From NCBI GenBank assembly GCA_963281255.1, contig OY725489.1:3038001-3102000 (forward strand): a stretch of 64,000 nt of DNA, written 5' to 3'. This document shows, one piece after another, positions 9,114 to 18,767 of the stretch (within the stretch, counting starts at the first letter, position 1; every line of letters begins with the position of its first letter). The stretch is from Aphrocallistes beatrix (taxonomy: Eukaryota > Porifera > Hexactinellida > Sceptrulophora > Aphrocallistidae). Made by a program: the position numbers and the translations under genes. Below the pieces are notes generated by a model, which saw only the letters and a program-made list of their open reading frames with translations, ran no database searches and had not been told where the DNA came from.

Positions 9114-10754
9114 TCAGGTAAAACAAACTTTATCTTGGCATTCAACACAAGAATAGAAAGTTTTCGAGTGATTGGGACAAATAAAAGTAAAACAAAATTC
9201 GCATATTTTCCTAGTTTTCTTGTCATTTTTCCGTTTACAATAAAAACATCTCCCGATACGTGCAAATTTAGAATTATTCGTAGATGAGTAATCTGCTGGG
9301 AGAATAGGGATTCCTGGATTAGGAATACTCGCAGTAGGAACAGAGAATTCTGGATCAGGAATAGATACAGAAGGAAGAGAGATTTCTAGCTCAGGAATAC
9401 TCACAGAAGGAAGAGAGAATCCTGGATCAGCAATACTCGCAGAAGGAAGAGAAATTTCTGGCTCAGGAATACTCGCAGAAGGAAGTGAGATTTCTGAATC
9501 AGCAATACTAGCCATGGATTTATTGACTTTAATTTTAGTATTAGGAGGGTTACACAAGTTATCAATAGTGTCTTTAACATCCGTGGTCAAAAATCGAAAG
9601 TTGGGTGAATCCTTTCTCATCTTAATTAGTGGACTAAGAAGTTGAAGACTAAGGAGATAAAGAAATTTTTTTCGATCTTTCGTAGTAGTCAATATATGGT
9701 TAGGGTATTTAAGATTAAAAAGAACCCAAGAGGCCTGAGTCGAAAAGGCAATCAGAGAAAAAAAGATTACACATGGCCATCTTCTCGTGGCACGATATGG
9801 CCGATACTCCTTCATTAATTGGTCCAGCTTGTCTACGCCTGATTTGTTAGCATTGTAATCGAGTATTGCTACAGGTTTACGTTTAGGTGTGGATGAAATA
9901 TCCTCTGCATGATGAATAGTTGAGATCAAAAGGACATTTTTGTTTTTATTCCGTATGTATGATACTAAAGTTGTTTCACCACTAAAGTAAAAATTCGTGG
10001 AGTAAAGAGGCAAGCCTTTTGGATTTTTAAGAGATCGTGGAATCTCGCGTCTGATAGATTTGACTGTGCCTAAATAGAATAAACCTTTTTCTTCTCTCAA
10101 ACGTTTAGCTAGAGCCAATGAACTAAATAAATTGTCTCCAACTACTACGTGTCCCGGATTCAATTTGGAAACTAAGCGAATAGTCATCTCTTCGGGTTTA
10201 TTTGATAATGAATTGTTTTTGCCAGTGTAAACTTCAAGGTTTAATGGGTAATAATTCCTAGCATCTGCTAGAACCCATATCTTCAAACCATACTTGTCAG
10301 GTTTACTAGGTATGTACTGTAAGAATTGGCATCTGCCATGATACTTACACATGCTTTCGTCAATTGTTACATATTTTCCAGGTTTATAAGCATCGTGAAA
10401 TACTTTATTGACCGATTCAAAAATTTCCCTAATCGGCGCCAATTTGTCGATAAGTACTCTTTCAACCCTAGTTGTGTGGTCGTCAAACCTCAAGAACCTT
10501 AGAATGTTCTTAAAACGCTCTCGAGGCATTGCTGCACGAAATATTGGTCTCCCAAAATTTAAATCGTTACTATATAGATCATCAATTGGTTCTCTACTGG
10601 CTCTAAAGACGCCTGTTAATATCATTAATCCGATGAAACCTCTTACTTCATGCAAGGTAAAATAATTAAGATATCGATTATCAACCGACTTTTCAGGATT
10701 AGAGTCCAAGTATGCTTCTAGTTTCTTATTGGTCATTTCTAATATAGTTGACAT
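9114..10754 (-). CDS. PiggyBac transposase, uninterrupted 546-codon frame
   Basis: This is a DDE transposase of the piggyBac (PGBD) family, which moves DNA by cut-and-paste at TTAA. Conserved core blocks are visible: VTIDESMCKYHGRCQF with the first Asp at about residue 132; VVVGDNLFSSLALAKRL with Asp 207; and NKSGVDKLDQLMKEY with Asp 308/311, followed by YRPYRATRRWP. The C-terminal cysteine-rich finger (CFYCKRKNDKK, CEFCFTFICPNH, CVECQD, residues ~505-546) binds the transposon ends in this family. Residues ~425-490 hold a tandem SIPEPEISLPSA-type repeat of about 13 residues. The ATG at 10754 gives a protein that starts just before the core. Typical family members have about 100 acidic residues more at the N terminus, so an upstream exon may be missing or spliced in. 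No stops or frameshifts were seen. The locus is flanked by direct repeats (8837, 11043). Confidence 0.93.
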   Translation of the reverse strand: MSTILEMTNKKLEAYLDSNPEKSVDNRYLNYFTLHEVRGFIGLMILTGVFRASREPIDDLYSNDLNFGRPIFRAAMPRERFKNILRFLRFDDHTTRVERVLIDKLAPIREIFESVNKVFHDAYKPGKYVTIDESMCKYHGRCQFLQYIPSKPDKYGLKIWVLADARNYYPLNLEVYTGKNNSLSNKPEEMTIRLVSKLNPGHVVVGDNLFSSLALAKRLREEKGLFYLGTVKSIRREIPRSLKNPKGLPLYSTNFYFSGETTLVSYIRNKNKNVLLISTIHHAEDISSTPKRKPVAILDYNANKSGVDKLDQLMKEYRPYRATRRWPCVIFFSLIAFSTQASWVLFNLKYPNHILTTTKDRKKFLYLLSLQLLSPLIKMRKDSPNFRFLTTDVKDTIDNLCNPPNTKIKVNKSMASIADSEISLPSASIPEPEISLPSASIADPGFSLPSVSIPELEISLPSVSIPDPEFSVPTASIPNPGIPILPADYSSTNNSKFARIGRCFYCKRKNDKKTRKICEFCFTFICPNHSKTFYSCVECQDKVCFT

Positions 10755-11042
10755 AACATTATCATTAAAAAATAGAGAAAATAAATCTAAAGTAAAATAT
10801 TGTCAAATAGGAAATAACATTAGACAAATAACTAGCGATTCATAAAGATAGAGGATTTTCCATAATATAAAAGGCACCTGGACTATGATAATGGGGAGAT
10901 ACTATAGGCTGTTGACATCTTATTACACATTTTGAATCGGTATATAAATTCGGATATCAAATAATTGTGTTGCAGGTCAGGTGCGAATTAGTGTAAGCGG
11001 ATTTTGACTAAATTCGCACTTGGACTGCAACTATTGGATTAC
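10755..11042. other. Upstream flank of piggyBac gene with a hairpin
   Basis: GTGCGAATTAGTG at about 10981 pairs with ACTAAATTCGCAC at about 11008-11020 around a short spacer. This could be a terminal or regulatory hairpin of the piggyBac element. No TTAA-flanked right terminus is recognisable. Confidence 0.35.
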
Positions 11043-11111
11043 TCCAAACCTTTACTCGTTATACTTGTGGTGTATACTTATTTAAACAACAAAAGTCGTA
11101 TGCAGTTTGTT
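11043..11111 (+). repeat. Direct repeat flanking the piggyBac gene, right copy
   Basis: Matches 8837-8902 in the same orientation (TCCAAACCTTTACTCGTTAT, ATTTAAACAACA, ATGCAGTTTGTT). The separation is about 2.2 kb. Confidence 0.6.
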
Positions 11112-11289
11112 CCTATTGAGTGATGTGCAGGTGTTAGGAGCACCCAAAGGTAGAAGAAGTACTATTTTTCCTGGTGATAATACGCAAAAAATACGTTTCA
11201 CACAACACTTTAACTTAATTTATCATTCGCAGGATTCGACAAAATCAAAATTTTCCGGTGGCTAGGAGCCACCAAATTCAAAATATACT

Positions 11290-11535
11290 AAAGACATAGA
11301 CCAATGCTTGAAAGACTTTGGACTCGAGGGGGAAAGTCGACCGATGGTAATTTAGAATTAGAGGAACATGACCATGAGATAAACTATCGACGTAGGTCAG
11401 AGAATTGTGTTGCAGACTATCTCAGTCACTCAGCTGTTGAGATCGATGACGTAATGATTGGCGACAAAAATAAGAATTCAAAGCGTTACGAGAGTGATCG
11501 CAACGGTAAAGAAGTTGGTTTTTCTGATACATAAG
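11290..11535 (+). pseudogene. Ty3/gypsy pol scrap (RNase H end)
   Basis: NLELEEHDHEINYRR and ENCVADYLS match the conserved end of the gypsy reverse transcriptase/RNase H region (LELQEYDFEI..., VVADALSR). Only this short stretch is recognisable and no LTR was seen beside it. An old, broken fossil fragment. Confidence 0.65.
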
Positions 11536-11877
11536 ACAGCGAGGTAAAACAGGAGACAAGAGGTAGATGTTTTAGGGCGTTCAATGCGAGTGAAGAGACA
11601 GCCGGTTTTGGAATTGGGGGGTAGGAACAACTCTAGGAGGGAATTTATAAGAGAGAGTGATGTTAGGAAATAGAGAAAGAAGCTGGGGGCAGTAGAGTGC
11701 ATAGATAGGATAGTAGTGATTAGTTAGACATTATGTAATAATAAAATTAATAGGTTATTCTAGCGGGAGTTTGTTAATTGATATTATATATTTATATTAA
11801 ACACAATTATAATCTAATTATCGTAAATTTCGTTTAACCACCAATTAACTTCATTCTGAAGTTAATTAAAGTCATCA
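11536..11877. other. Intergenic, nothing recognised
   Basis: Possibly further remains of the gypsy fragment upstream, but no domain is readable. Confidence 0.35.
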
Positions 11878-11885
11878 TACACGAT

Positions 11886-12117
11886 CAGTGCCGTCGGAAG
11901 CTCCTCAAAAGTGGTGCGGCCATGACTGCCCTGCCTATCCATTAAACTCCCCCAACCGCACCTCTGCATACCTACCAGCCATACCAGGCATAGCCGCTAG
12001 CCTCCCCAGGCTTACTAACTAACCTCCCAGGCCTAACTACTAACATCCCCAGGCCTACCCATCAGATGCCTCGTCAAAAGTGGGGTGGCCATGGCCGCCC
12101 CATGTCTGACTGCCTTG
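11886..12117. mobile_element. hAT-type MITE, 232 bp, perfect 8-bp duplication
   Basis: CAGTGCCGTCGGAAGCTC at the left. The right side mirrors AAAAGTGG..GTGGCCATG and ends CTGCCTTG. TACACGAT flanks both ends (11878-11885 and 12118-12125). The interior has repeated CTCCCCAGGC words. A related copy may lie at 26425-26590. Confidence 0.85.
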
Positions 12118-12125
12118 TACACGAT

Positions 12126-12510
12126 CCAAAACAGTCACATGCAAAATTCCAACATATACAATGTAAAAGTTGCACGAAACATTTCGATATATACAGTGCA
12201 ACTGCATAATGTATGTTGCCGTTTAAGTAGTTGAGAAGAACGTTACGAAGTATATTTCAGTGAAACTATGAAAATTTTGCATTTTAAATTCGTGACGCTA
12301 ATAGAGGAAGTCCTATCCTTTATAATCATGCTAGCTATCAGTGTTTTCAATAACGAGAATTATCGCAAACGCAGAGAATGAAGGTTAATGCAAATACTGG
12401 TTACGTTCCTAGATTTAGAATTCACTTATTTTTTGTCGTTATTAGCGAATGGTCATAATTTCAAGTAATATTTGATTAAATTTGAAATATATTTTTGCAA
12501 TATAAATCAA
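12126..12510. other. Intergenic, nothing recognised
   Basis: AT-rich DNA with no recognisable gene or repeat. Confidence 0.4.
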
Positions 12511-12590
12511 ACAAGCGCGCTTCGCTTGCTTGCGCTGCGCGGCTTGCGGATACTACGTGTCCGCAGAGTCGCCCTACGGGCCCCTGTAAT

Positions 12591-12736
12591 CATAGGCGCC
12601 GAACTTTTCGAAATCTAAGGACAATTTCAGGGTTCCAGGGGGGGCTCAGCCTTAAATTTTGTATTGCGTCTATGGCCCATCTTCGAATCCAGGGGGGGCT
12701 CAGGCCCCCCCAGCCCCCCCGGGTTCGGCGCCTATG
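12591..12736. mobile_element. hAT MITE nested in family A, 8-bp duplication
   Basis: Perfect 14-bp ends CATAGGCGCCGAAC / GTTCGGCGCCTATG. CCTGTAAT is duplicated at 12583-12590 and 12737-12744. The interior has G and C runs of seven. At 146 bp it is tiny and non-coding, and it is younger than its host copy. Confidence 0.9.
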
Positions 12737-12813
12737 CCTGTAATTACTCAATCTACCCTATTTTGGGAAATTGTTTAATTTATATAAATATTGTGAGCAT
12801 AAGTTAACAAATA

Positions 12814-12964
12814 CAGGGTGTAACAAAAACGTTGTCACCTTTCATCTTCACAAATTTAAATTTGATAATGGGAAAGGAAAAGTTTTGTATTTGATTACTA
12901 TTGGTTCGATATCAATCATTCATAATGATGAATAATCTAGGGTGAGGAAACCTTTGTTACACCG
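12814..12964. mobile_element. Tc1-type MITE nested in family A
   Basis: CAGGGTGTAACAAAAACGTT at the left and AACCTTTGTTACACCG at the right are imperfect inverted repeats. The insertion lies at a TA within a segment that reads through uninterrupted in family A paralogues (AACGAATAATTTCTCATATG). About 150 bp long, non-coding. Confidence 0.7.
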
Positions 12965-13227
12965 TTTAATTTCTCAAATGGATACAAAAATATAAAATCC
13001 AAGATCTAAACCCTGAAAACCCCATGTCAACCGCTGGAAACCATCCTCTAGCCTATTTTTGAAATTTGTTTACTTTATGTATCTATTGTAAATAAAAGTA
13101 AACAAATAATTTATCATATCGATCTGAAAATATGATATTCGAAATCTACACCCCTGAAAACCCCATGTCAACCGTTGCCAGTTAGTCTCTAGCATAATTT
13201 TCAAAATTCGTCAAATCGTGTTAAAAA

Positions 13228-13250
13228 ATCCTTACTATTAAAACTCGATT

Positions 13251-13281
<31 letters not shown>

Positions 13282-13370
13282 GTAACGAATTGATTGAAGA
13301 AACTGCCGGGCGCAGAAGGCTGATTTTTGGCATGTGGGAGTCTTTTGGCTATGGCTCCAGTAAGTTCTGA
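13228..13370 (+). repeat. Family B 5' end with (TA)n microsatellite
   Basis: CCTTACTATTAAAACTCGAT, then (TA)n at 13255-13281, then TGTAACGAATTGATTGAAG and the family B body start (GGCATGTGGGAGTCTTTTGG). At about 13371 the sequence switches to family A in the opposite orientation, making a chimera. Confidence 0.65.
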
Positions 13371-13541
13371 GAAAAATTGTTTTCCATTTTTTTGCAGGAG
13401 TGAGAAAATTTCGCTTAGATTTTCGAACTTAATCCTAGATTCATCAATTGACACCTACAAGCCAATTTTCGTATCTCTACGACTTGCCAATTCTTCAATC
13501 AATTCGGACAAACAAACAAACAAATTCTAGCGTTTTAATAT
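13371..13541 (-). repeat. Family A 5' fragment
   Basis: The minus strand starts ATTAAAACGCTAGAATTTG, then GAATTGATTGAAGAATTGGC and a short stretch of body. It is joined at its outer end to the hairpin module of the next copy (13544), a head-to-tail junction. Confidence 0.65.
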
Positions 13542-13543
13542 CT

Positions 13544-14582
13544 TACAAGCACGCTTCGCTTGCTTGCGCTGCGCGGCTTGCGGACACTGCGTGTCCACAG
13601 AGTCGCCCTGCGGGCGCCTGGATTTACTCAATCTAACATATTTTGGGAATTTTTCCTTTATATAAATATCGTAAACAAAGGTCAACGAATAATTTCTCAT
13701 ATGGATCCGAAAATATAATATTCGAAATCTAGAGCACTAAAAATCCCATGTCAACCGTTGGAAGCTAGTCTCTAGCCTATTTTTGTAATTTGTTTACTTT
13801 ATGTATCTATTTTAACAAAAGTAAACAAATTGATCGTCAAATTTACTCGAAAATATGATATTCGAAATCTACACCCCTGAAAACCCCATGTCAACCGTTG
13901 AAAGTAAGTTTCCAGCATATTTTTGAGATTTGTTTACTTTATGTATCTATTGTAAACAAAAGTAAACAAATAATTTATCATATAGATCTGAAAATATGAT
14001 ATTCGAGATCTACGCCCCTGAAAACCCCATGTCAACCGTTGGAAGCTAGTCTCTAGCCTATTTTTGTAATTTGTTTACTTTATGTATCTATTGCAAACAA
14101 AAGTAAACAAATAATTTATCATATAGATCTGAAAATATGATATTCGAAATCTACACCCCTGAAAACCCCATGTCAACCGTTGGAAGCTAGTCTCTAGCAT
14201 TATTTTCAAAATTCATCAAATGGTGTGAAAATATGTATATAAAGGTGTGAAAATATGCAGATAATCTTTTTTATTGCCATACACTATAATACATTTAAGA
14301 TATCAAACATAAGTTGTGGCTTTGAAGTATTAATAACAATGACGATATATTTATTGTAGTGTCGTACTTGTACAATGATTTCTATTGTGATAGTGTAGTC
14401 ATATATTTTGTATAGAAAAGGTGTGAAAAATTGTTTTCCATTTTTTTTGCAGAGGTGTGGAAATTTCGCTTAGATCTTAGAACTTAATCCTAGATTCATC
14501 ATTTGACACCTACATGCCAATTTTCGTATTTCTACGACTTGCCAATTCTTCAATCAATTCGGACAAACAAACAAACAAACAA
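13544..14582 (-). mobile_element. Family A element, apparently full length (~1.04 kb)
   Basis: On the minus strand it begins near 14582 with (GTTT)n and GAATTGATTGAAGAATTGGC. The body contains TTGCAAAAAAAATGG-like and CTTTATATACATATTTTC words, and about 3.5 tandem 141-bp units. It ends in the GC hairpin module (13544-13622) with CGCCCGCAGGGCG, TGCGGACACGCAGTGTCCGC-type and GCGAAGC hairpins. There is no coding frame and no obvious terminal inverted repeat or target duplication. Its structure fits a non-autonomous Helitron2/Helentron (HINE); this is inference. Confidence 0.65.
13690..14215. repeat. 141-bp tandem repeats inside family A
   Basis: The phrase CCCATGTCAACCG recurs at 13745, 13885, 14026 and 14167, spacing 140-141 bp. 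Each unit also has GATATTCGAAATCTACACCC and a TTTACTTTATGTATCTATTG / AAAGTAAACAAA palindromic part. Copies elsewhere (5.5, 13.0, 14.7, 17.1 kb) hold fewer units. Confidence 0.85.
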
Positions 14583-15016
14583 AAATTATTTGTTTACTTT
14601 TGTTTACATTAGATACATAAAGTAAACAAATCTCAAAAATATGCTAGAAACTTGCTTTCAACGGTTAACATGGGATTTTCAGGGGTGTAGATTTCGAATA
14701 TCATATTTTCAGATCGATATGATAAATTTTTTGTTTACTTTTGTTTACAATAGATACATAAAGTAAACAAATCACAAAAATCGGCCAGAGACTAGCTTCC
14801 AACGGTTGACATGGGGTTTTTAGTGCTGTAGATTTCGAATATTATATTTTCGGATCCATATGAGAAATTTTTCGTTGACCTTTGTTTAAAATATTTATAT
14901 AAAGGAAAAAATCCCAAAATATGTTAGATTGAGTAACTCCAGGCACCCGCAGGGTGACTCTGCGGACACACAGTGTCCGCAAGCCGCGCAGCGCAAGCAA
15001 GCGAAGCGTGCTTGTA
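14583..15016 (+). mobile_element. Family A element, 3' part, opposite orientation
   Basis: About two 141-bp units, then GTTAGATTGAGTAACTCCAG and the hairpin module (14941-15016, ends GCGAAGCGTGCTTGTA). With the minus copy at 13544-14582 it forms a 1.47-kb region bounded by inverted hairpin modules. Confidence 0.7.
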
Positions 15017-15245
15017 TAAGATTATAACCAAAATAATCGAGGGAAAAGGTTAGGTATATAATACTATTATACTATATTAAAACTAAACCTATGAGGGCGT
15101 CCTATAAGTAGAATTGAGCTAACTAAAAAATTAAAGCTACTATAAGATACTATCTCTTGCAATATTGTAAGCTAAGAACAACCTATGTTACTGTTGAAAA
15201 ACTAACAATTATAGGGAACCATTCAAATTGATTTTTCAGGAGGAG
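15017..15245. other. Intergenic, nothing recognised
   Basis: Short AT-rich stretch between family A and the Tc1 relic. Confidence 0.35.
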
Positions 15246-15473
15246 GATAATTAAAGAATGTCGGTCAACAGACCGATAGTGCATCTCCATTAAGTGACTC
15301 GAAGGAACATGAAATGTGTAAAATCAGAACATTTCTGGAAATGCTTCTCAACTCGCAATTGATACCTCCTTTTCTACTGTCGGTTGGGCTCTAAAAAAGC
15401 TTTTCCATCCAAACCACCAATGTTAAGCGAAAGGACCGTCTTTATAGCATCAAATGGGCGAAAAGCTGAGGGC

Positions 15474-16378
15474 GTTGCAATTGATCAACAATATAAATTG
15501 TATTGACATTAACAATTGATCCACTAAGGTTTGCATTTGATCAACGGTAAGCGGAACTTTCGTCCTCAGAGACTAAAATAAACGGGCACTAATATGTAAG
15601 GAACGGAAAGTGAGGCTTTTGGAGTGGAGTACATTTGAAAAAAAGGGTGAAAATGAGTCATTTTGATTGATAAATCAGTAGGTTCGAATGGGGCATTTCA
15701 GGGGACGAAAATTCCAGGGTTGGGGTTTGCAACTCTATTCGCAATGGCCTTCACTATAAATTATTTTAGTACAGTACACCCTCGCTAATCGGAACCTCGC
15801 TAGTTCGTACTCTAGCTAATCCGAACAGCGAAGGTTTGGATTAACTTAACTATTCTCCACCAACTAAGGGGAACTAGCCGCGAAAAAGAGGATAAGCAGT
15901 CTAGAACAAATGAACTTGAATAACTTTTTCTCGTCTTAATGCATTATATTATGTATAGCAATACAATATAACCGTATATCTCAATATTCTGGGTTATAAA
16001 AATAGGCACTTCACTAATCGGAACAAATTCAGTAATCAGAATGATTTTTTTCCCCTTAGTACAGGGCTGTTCGGGTAGCGAGGGTGTACTATAGTATGGT
16101 TTTAGTAGTATAAATGAATCGAAAGTATTATAATTAGGATGACGAATATAATCATGAAAAAAAAGAAATGATAGATTAAATTAGAATAGAAATTATTTGA
16201 ATATTGGTATCTGATCTGCAATTGTAGAACAGCATATAGGGCATACATTCCCAACTTAGTTGATCAATTGCAAACCTTGTATCGATTGTTAATGTCAATA
16301 CAATTTCTATTGTTGATCAATTGCAAATCTACCAGATTCGATCAATCGCAAATCTACATTTTCGATCAATTGCAAACG
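15474..16378. mobile_element. Long-TIR MITE inside the Tc1 relic
   Basis: Left TTGCAATTGATCAACAAT, AATTGTATTGACATTAACAA and right complementary words (TTGTTAATGTCAATACAATT, TTGATCAATTGCAAAC) form inverted arms of about 75-100 bp. GATCAATTGCAAA is repeated several times at the right. It carries a younger pogo-like MITE (15772-16091). Confidence 0.65.
15772..16091. mobile_element. pogo/Tigger-like MITE
   Basis: CAGTACACCCTCGCTAATCG at the left and TAGCGAGGGTGTACTA at the right. Inner words such as CTAATCCGAAC and CTAATCGGAAC repeat, as is usual in Tigger-type ends. TA borders the left end. Third layer of nesting in this locus. Confidence 0.75.
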
Positions 16379-16875
16379 TCTCGAAAAGATACATGTACCC
16401 AAAAAATCCTGGTCTCATACGATTTTCCTTGATGAGATGTCAATTCGGCTTTATCGAGGAAGATTGCAGATGTGTACAAATCTGGGAGAAAAAGAATCGT
16501 CCCGACTGTGAAGCATATTCCCAAGATAAATGTCTGGGCGGTTTTTTCTTCAATTGGGACCTTCCCTCTGCATTTTCACACACAACATGAATGCTGACAT
16601 GTTTTTGTGGCTATTGCGAATCCATATTTTGTCTCAGGCTCAGGTTTTCCACGAGAATGAATGGTAGATTGTAACGGATCATGACCCCAAACATACATCT
16701 AAAAGGGTTCAGAAATTTTCGATCGAGAATATTCCAAATCAGTTACCCACACGCTATAAAATATGAGATTGGAGTATTTACTTATGTTGAGTTGAATAAA
16801 AATTCGCTTCATTCATTTTCTTATTGGTTGTGAAGCGATGTACAATTCTAAATAATCATGACGCATACTGTATAT

Positions 16876-17338
16876 TAAAACGCTAGGATTTTTTTGTGTT
16901 TGTCCGAATTGATTGAAGAATCAGAAAATAGGTGTCAAATGATATGACTATGATTAAGTTCTTAGATGTAAGCGAAATTTCCACACTTTTGCAAAAAAAT
17001 GGAGAGCGACTTTTCACACCTTTTCTATGTGTATGACTTCACTCTCATAATAGAAATCAATGTACGACACTACAATAGATTAACAAATTAAAACAAAAAT
17101 AGGCTAGAGGCTGGCTCCCAACGGTTGACATGGAGTTTTCAAGGGTGTAGATTTAGAATATTATATTATCGGAAAAAGGGGAATTAATTGTTAGCATTGT
17201 TTACTTTACAATATTTATATAAAGTAAAAACATTTTCAAAATAGACTAGATTGAGTAACTCCAGGCGCCCGCAGGGCAACTCTGCAGACACGAAGTTTCT
17301 GTATGCTGAGCAGCGCAAGCAAGCGAAGCGCGCTTGTA
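16876..17338 (+). mobile_element. Family A element, short internal-deletion copy
   Basis: Begins TTAAAACGCTAGGATTTTTT, GTCCGAATTGATTGAAG and ends in a decayed hairpin module (17261-17338, CCAGGCGCCCGCAGGGC ... AAGCGAAGCGCGCTTGTA). At about 460 bp it keeps both ends but only part of one 141-bp unit. It shows the true start and end of the family when no second copy is attached. Confidence 0.7.
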
Positions 17339-17410
17339 CCTTATAATAGCCGTTGAAAACTCCCTTTTAGCTTAAAATACGATTTTCCAAAAGGTTTGAA
17401 AATACGCGCA

Positions 17411-18149
17411 CAGGATGACAAATAAGTTCTGTTGCAAGCTTGATTAGGTATAATATTTCTATTCAAACAATCATAGTTATTATGGTTTTTAGAGATTGTA
17501 ATTTGAATATTTTCAGTGATGTTCAAATATTTTTAGAGTCTAAGACTTAGCACTGTGTTTTGTAAGATGAATTTTTTGAAGAAAAAATGTATCCTGACTC
17601 AGCCAAAATCACGAATCAAGGCCCAATGCTTCTGTAAAAAAGTCTTCATAATTGATGTTCCATGACGATTTAGCACCAGAAACCTTTCATTCACCACGGA
17701 AATATTTCGCAAATCCACTGAATTCATTATCGAAATGAGGAAAAGTTATTCATTAACAATTCAAATTAAGTACATTTTACAAAATAACCCAAAATAGCAT
17801 AGTTTTTTTCACATCACAAAAAAGATCTTATCCAACTGGTTCTCAAAATGCACTGATCTGAACATCCTATATTTCTAAAAATTGTTTGAGGAAAATATGT
17901 GAGCTACTTTTTCCTAGAATTTGAAGACTCTGGAAAGTTAATTTTAAAAGCAGTGGGCCCTGACTCGCGATTTTGGCTGTGAGTCAGGACACTTTTTTTT
18001 TCACAAAAATTCGCTACAAAACACAGTTCTAAGACTCGAAAAATATTTTAACGTCTTTGAAAATATTCGAATTACAATCTCTAAACACCATAATAACTAA
18101 GTTTGTTTGAACCTAATGAAGCTTGTAACAGAACTTATTTATCACCCTG
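17411..18149. mobile_element. 760-bp long-TIR MITE, copy 3
   Basis: Ends CAGGATGACAAATAAGTTCT and ACTTATTTATCACCCTG. It keeps the family interior (TCACGAATCAAGGCCCAATG, TTCACATCACAAAAAAG). The left TA duplication is not evident, so this is an older copy. Confidence 0.75.
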
Positions 18150-18676
18150 TACATCAATATGTTAATAACAGTGCAAAAATCGATTCTAAATTGTGAAATA
18201 CATTAGACGTTGAGATCTTACTTATATCTTAAGCTTTGCGATGGAGGTGTTAAAATATGAATATACACTTATCATCTATATTCGAAAAAAATTAACGGTG
18301 CACACCTACACCATGAACAGATCCTACATGCGAAATTTGGTAAAAATCGGACTGTTAGTATCCAAGTAGCGCTCGCAAGTACATACATAAGGATATTCCG
18401 TCCATGTCTACAGGAGCTGCAATAAAAAAATCAGGATATTCATTGATGTTTCTGCCGTTTTGAATAGCTAAAGCAAAGTTCTAACACTATTAGATTTAAA
18501 GTTAAAGCTTTTAACGTCCGATAAATGGGGAAATTTTTCAGTACTCCTTCTCATTGGGTTAACACCTTTGAACGGATTGTCCCATGTGAAAAATATTTTT
18601 CCTAAGTATTTAGCGAGTATTATTTGACAGCTCTATTATAATAACATAAAATTGCTAAAATTAGTTAATATCACCT
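18150..18676. other. Intergenic, dispersed-repeat scraps
   Basis: CATGCGAAATTTGGTAAAAATCG and TCCGTCCATGTCTACAGGAG have weak echoes at 19.4 kb and 34.2 kb, an unidentified dispersed repeat. At 18677 CAGGGGCGCCGAAC resembles the hAT MITE end of 12591, but no partner end was found. Confidence 0.35.
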
Positions 18677-18767
18677 ATCAGGGGCGCCGAACGTTGGGAA
18701 TCAACGTAGAATTTTTGAGTTCTAGGGGGGATAATCGCAAAAGCATAAAAATTAAAATAAAATTTAC

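Larger units (their letters stand above)
12511..13227 (-). mobile_element. Family A element, 3' part, with two nested MITEs
   Basis: Read on the minus strand it ends in the GC-rich hairpin module (12511-12582: GCGCAGCGCAAGCAAGCGAA, GCGCGCTTG). The body has two 141-bp units (AACCCCATGTCAACCG at ~13019 and ~13160). A hAT MITE (12591-12736) and a Tc1-type MITE (12814-12964) are inserted. Uninterrupted paralogues at 13620 and 14920 supply the empty sites. No protein is encoded. Confidence 0.75.
15246..16800 (+). pseudogene. Tc1/mariner transposase relic split by nested MITEs
   Basis: The first part (about 15330-15470) contains NVKRKDRLYSIKWAKS and a VGWALKK-like word, typical of the linker after the DNA-binding domain in Tc1 transposases. 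The second part (about 16380-16740) has F-L-D-E-M-S (first catalytic Asp region), LGPSLCIF and TDHDPKHTSKRVQKF (second Asp block). The terminal D/E block is not readable. Several frame changes and in-frame stops are present, and a 0.9-kb MITE interrupts the middle, so the gene is dead. No terminal repeats were found. Confidence 0.65.

Noticed and set aside
12495-12743. 82-codon frame with a Gly/Pro/Arg-rich translation
   Set aside because: It spans a family A hairpin module and a nested hAT MITE.
13544-15016. Inverted hairpin modules as terminal inverted repeats of one DNA transposon
   Set aside because: Single copies such as 16876-17338 have the module at one end only; the inverted pair here comes from two copies meeting head to head.
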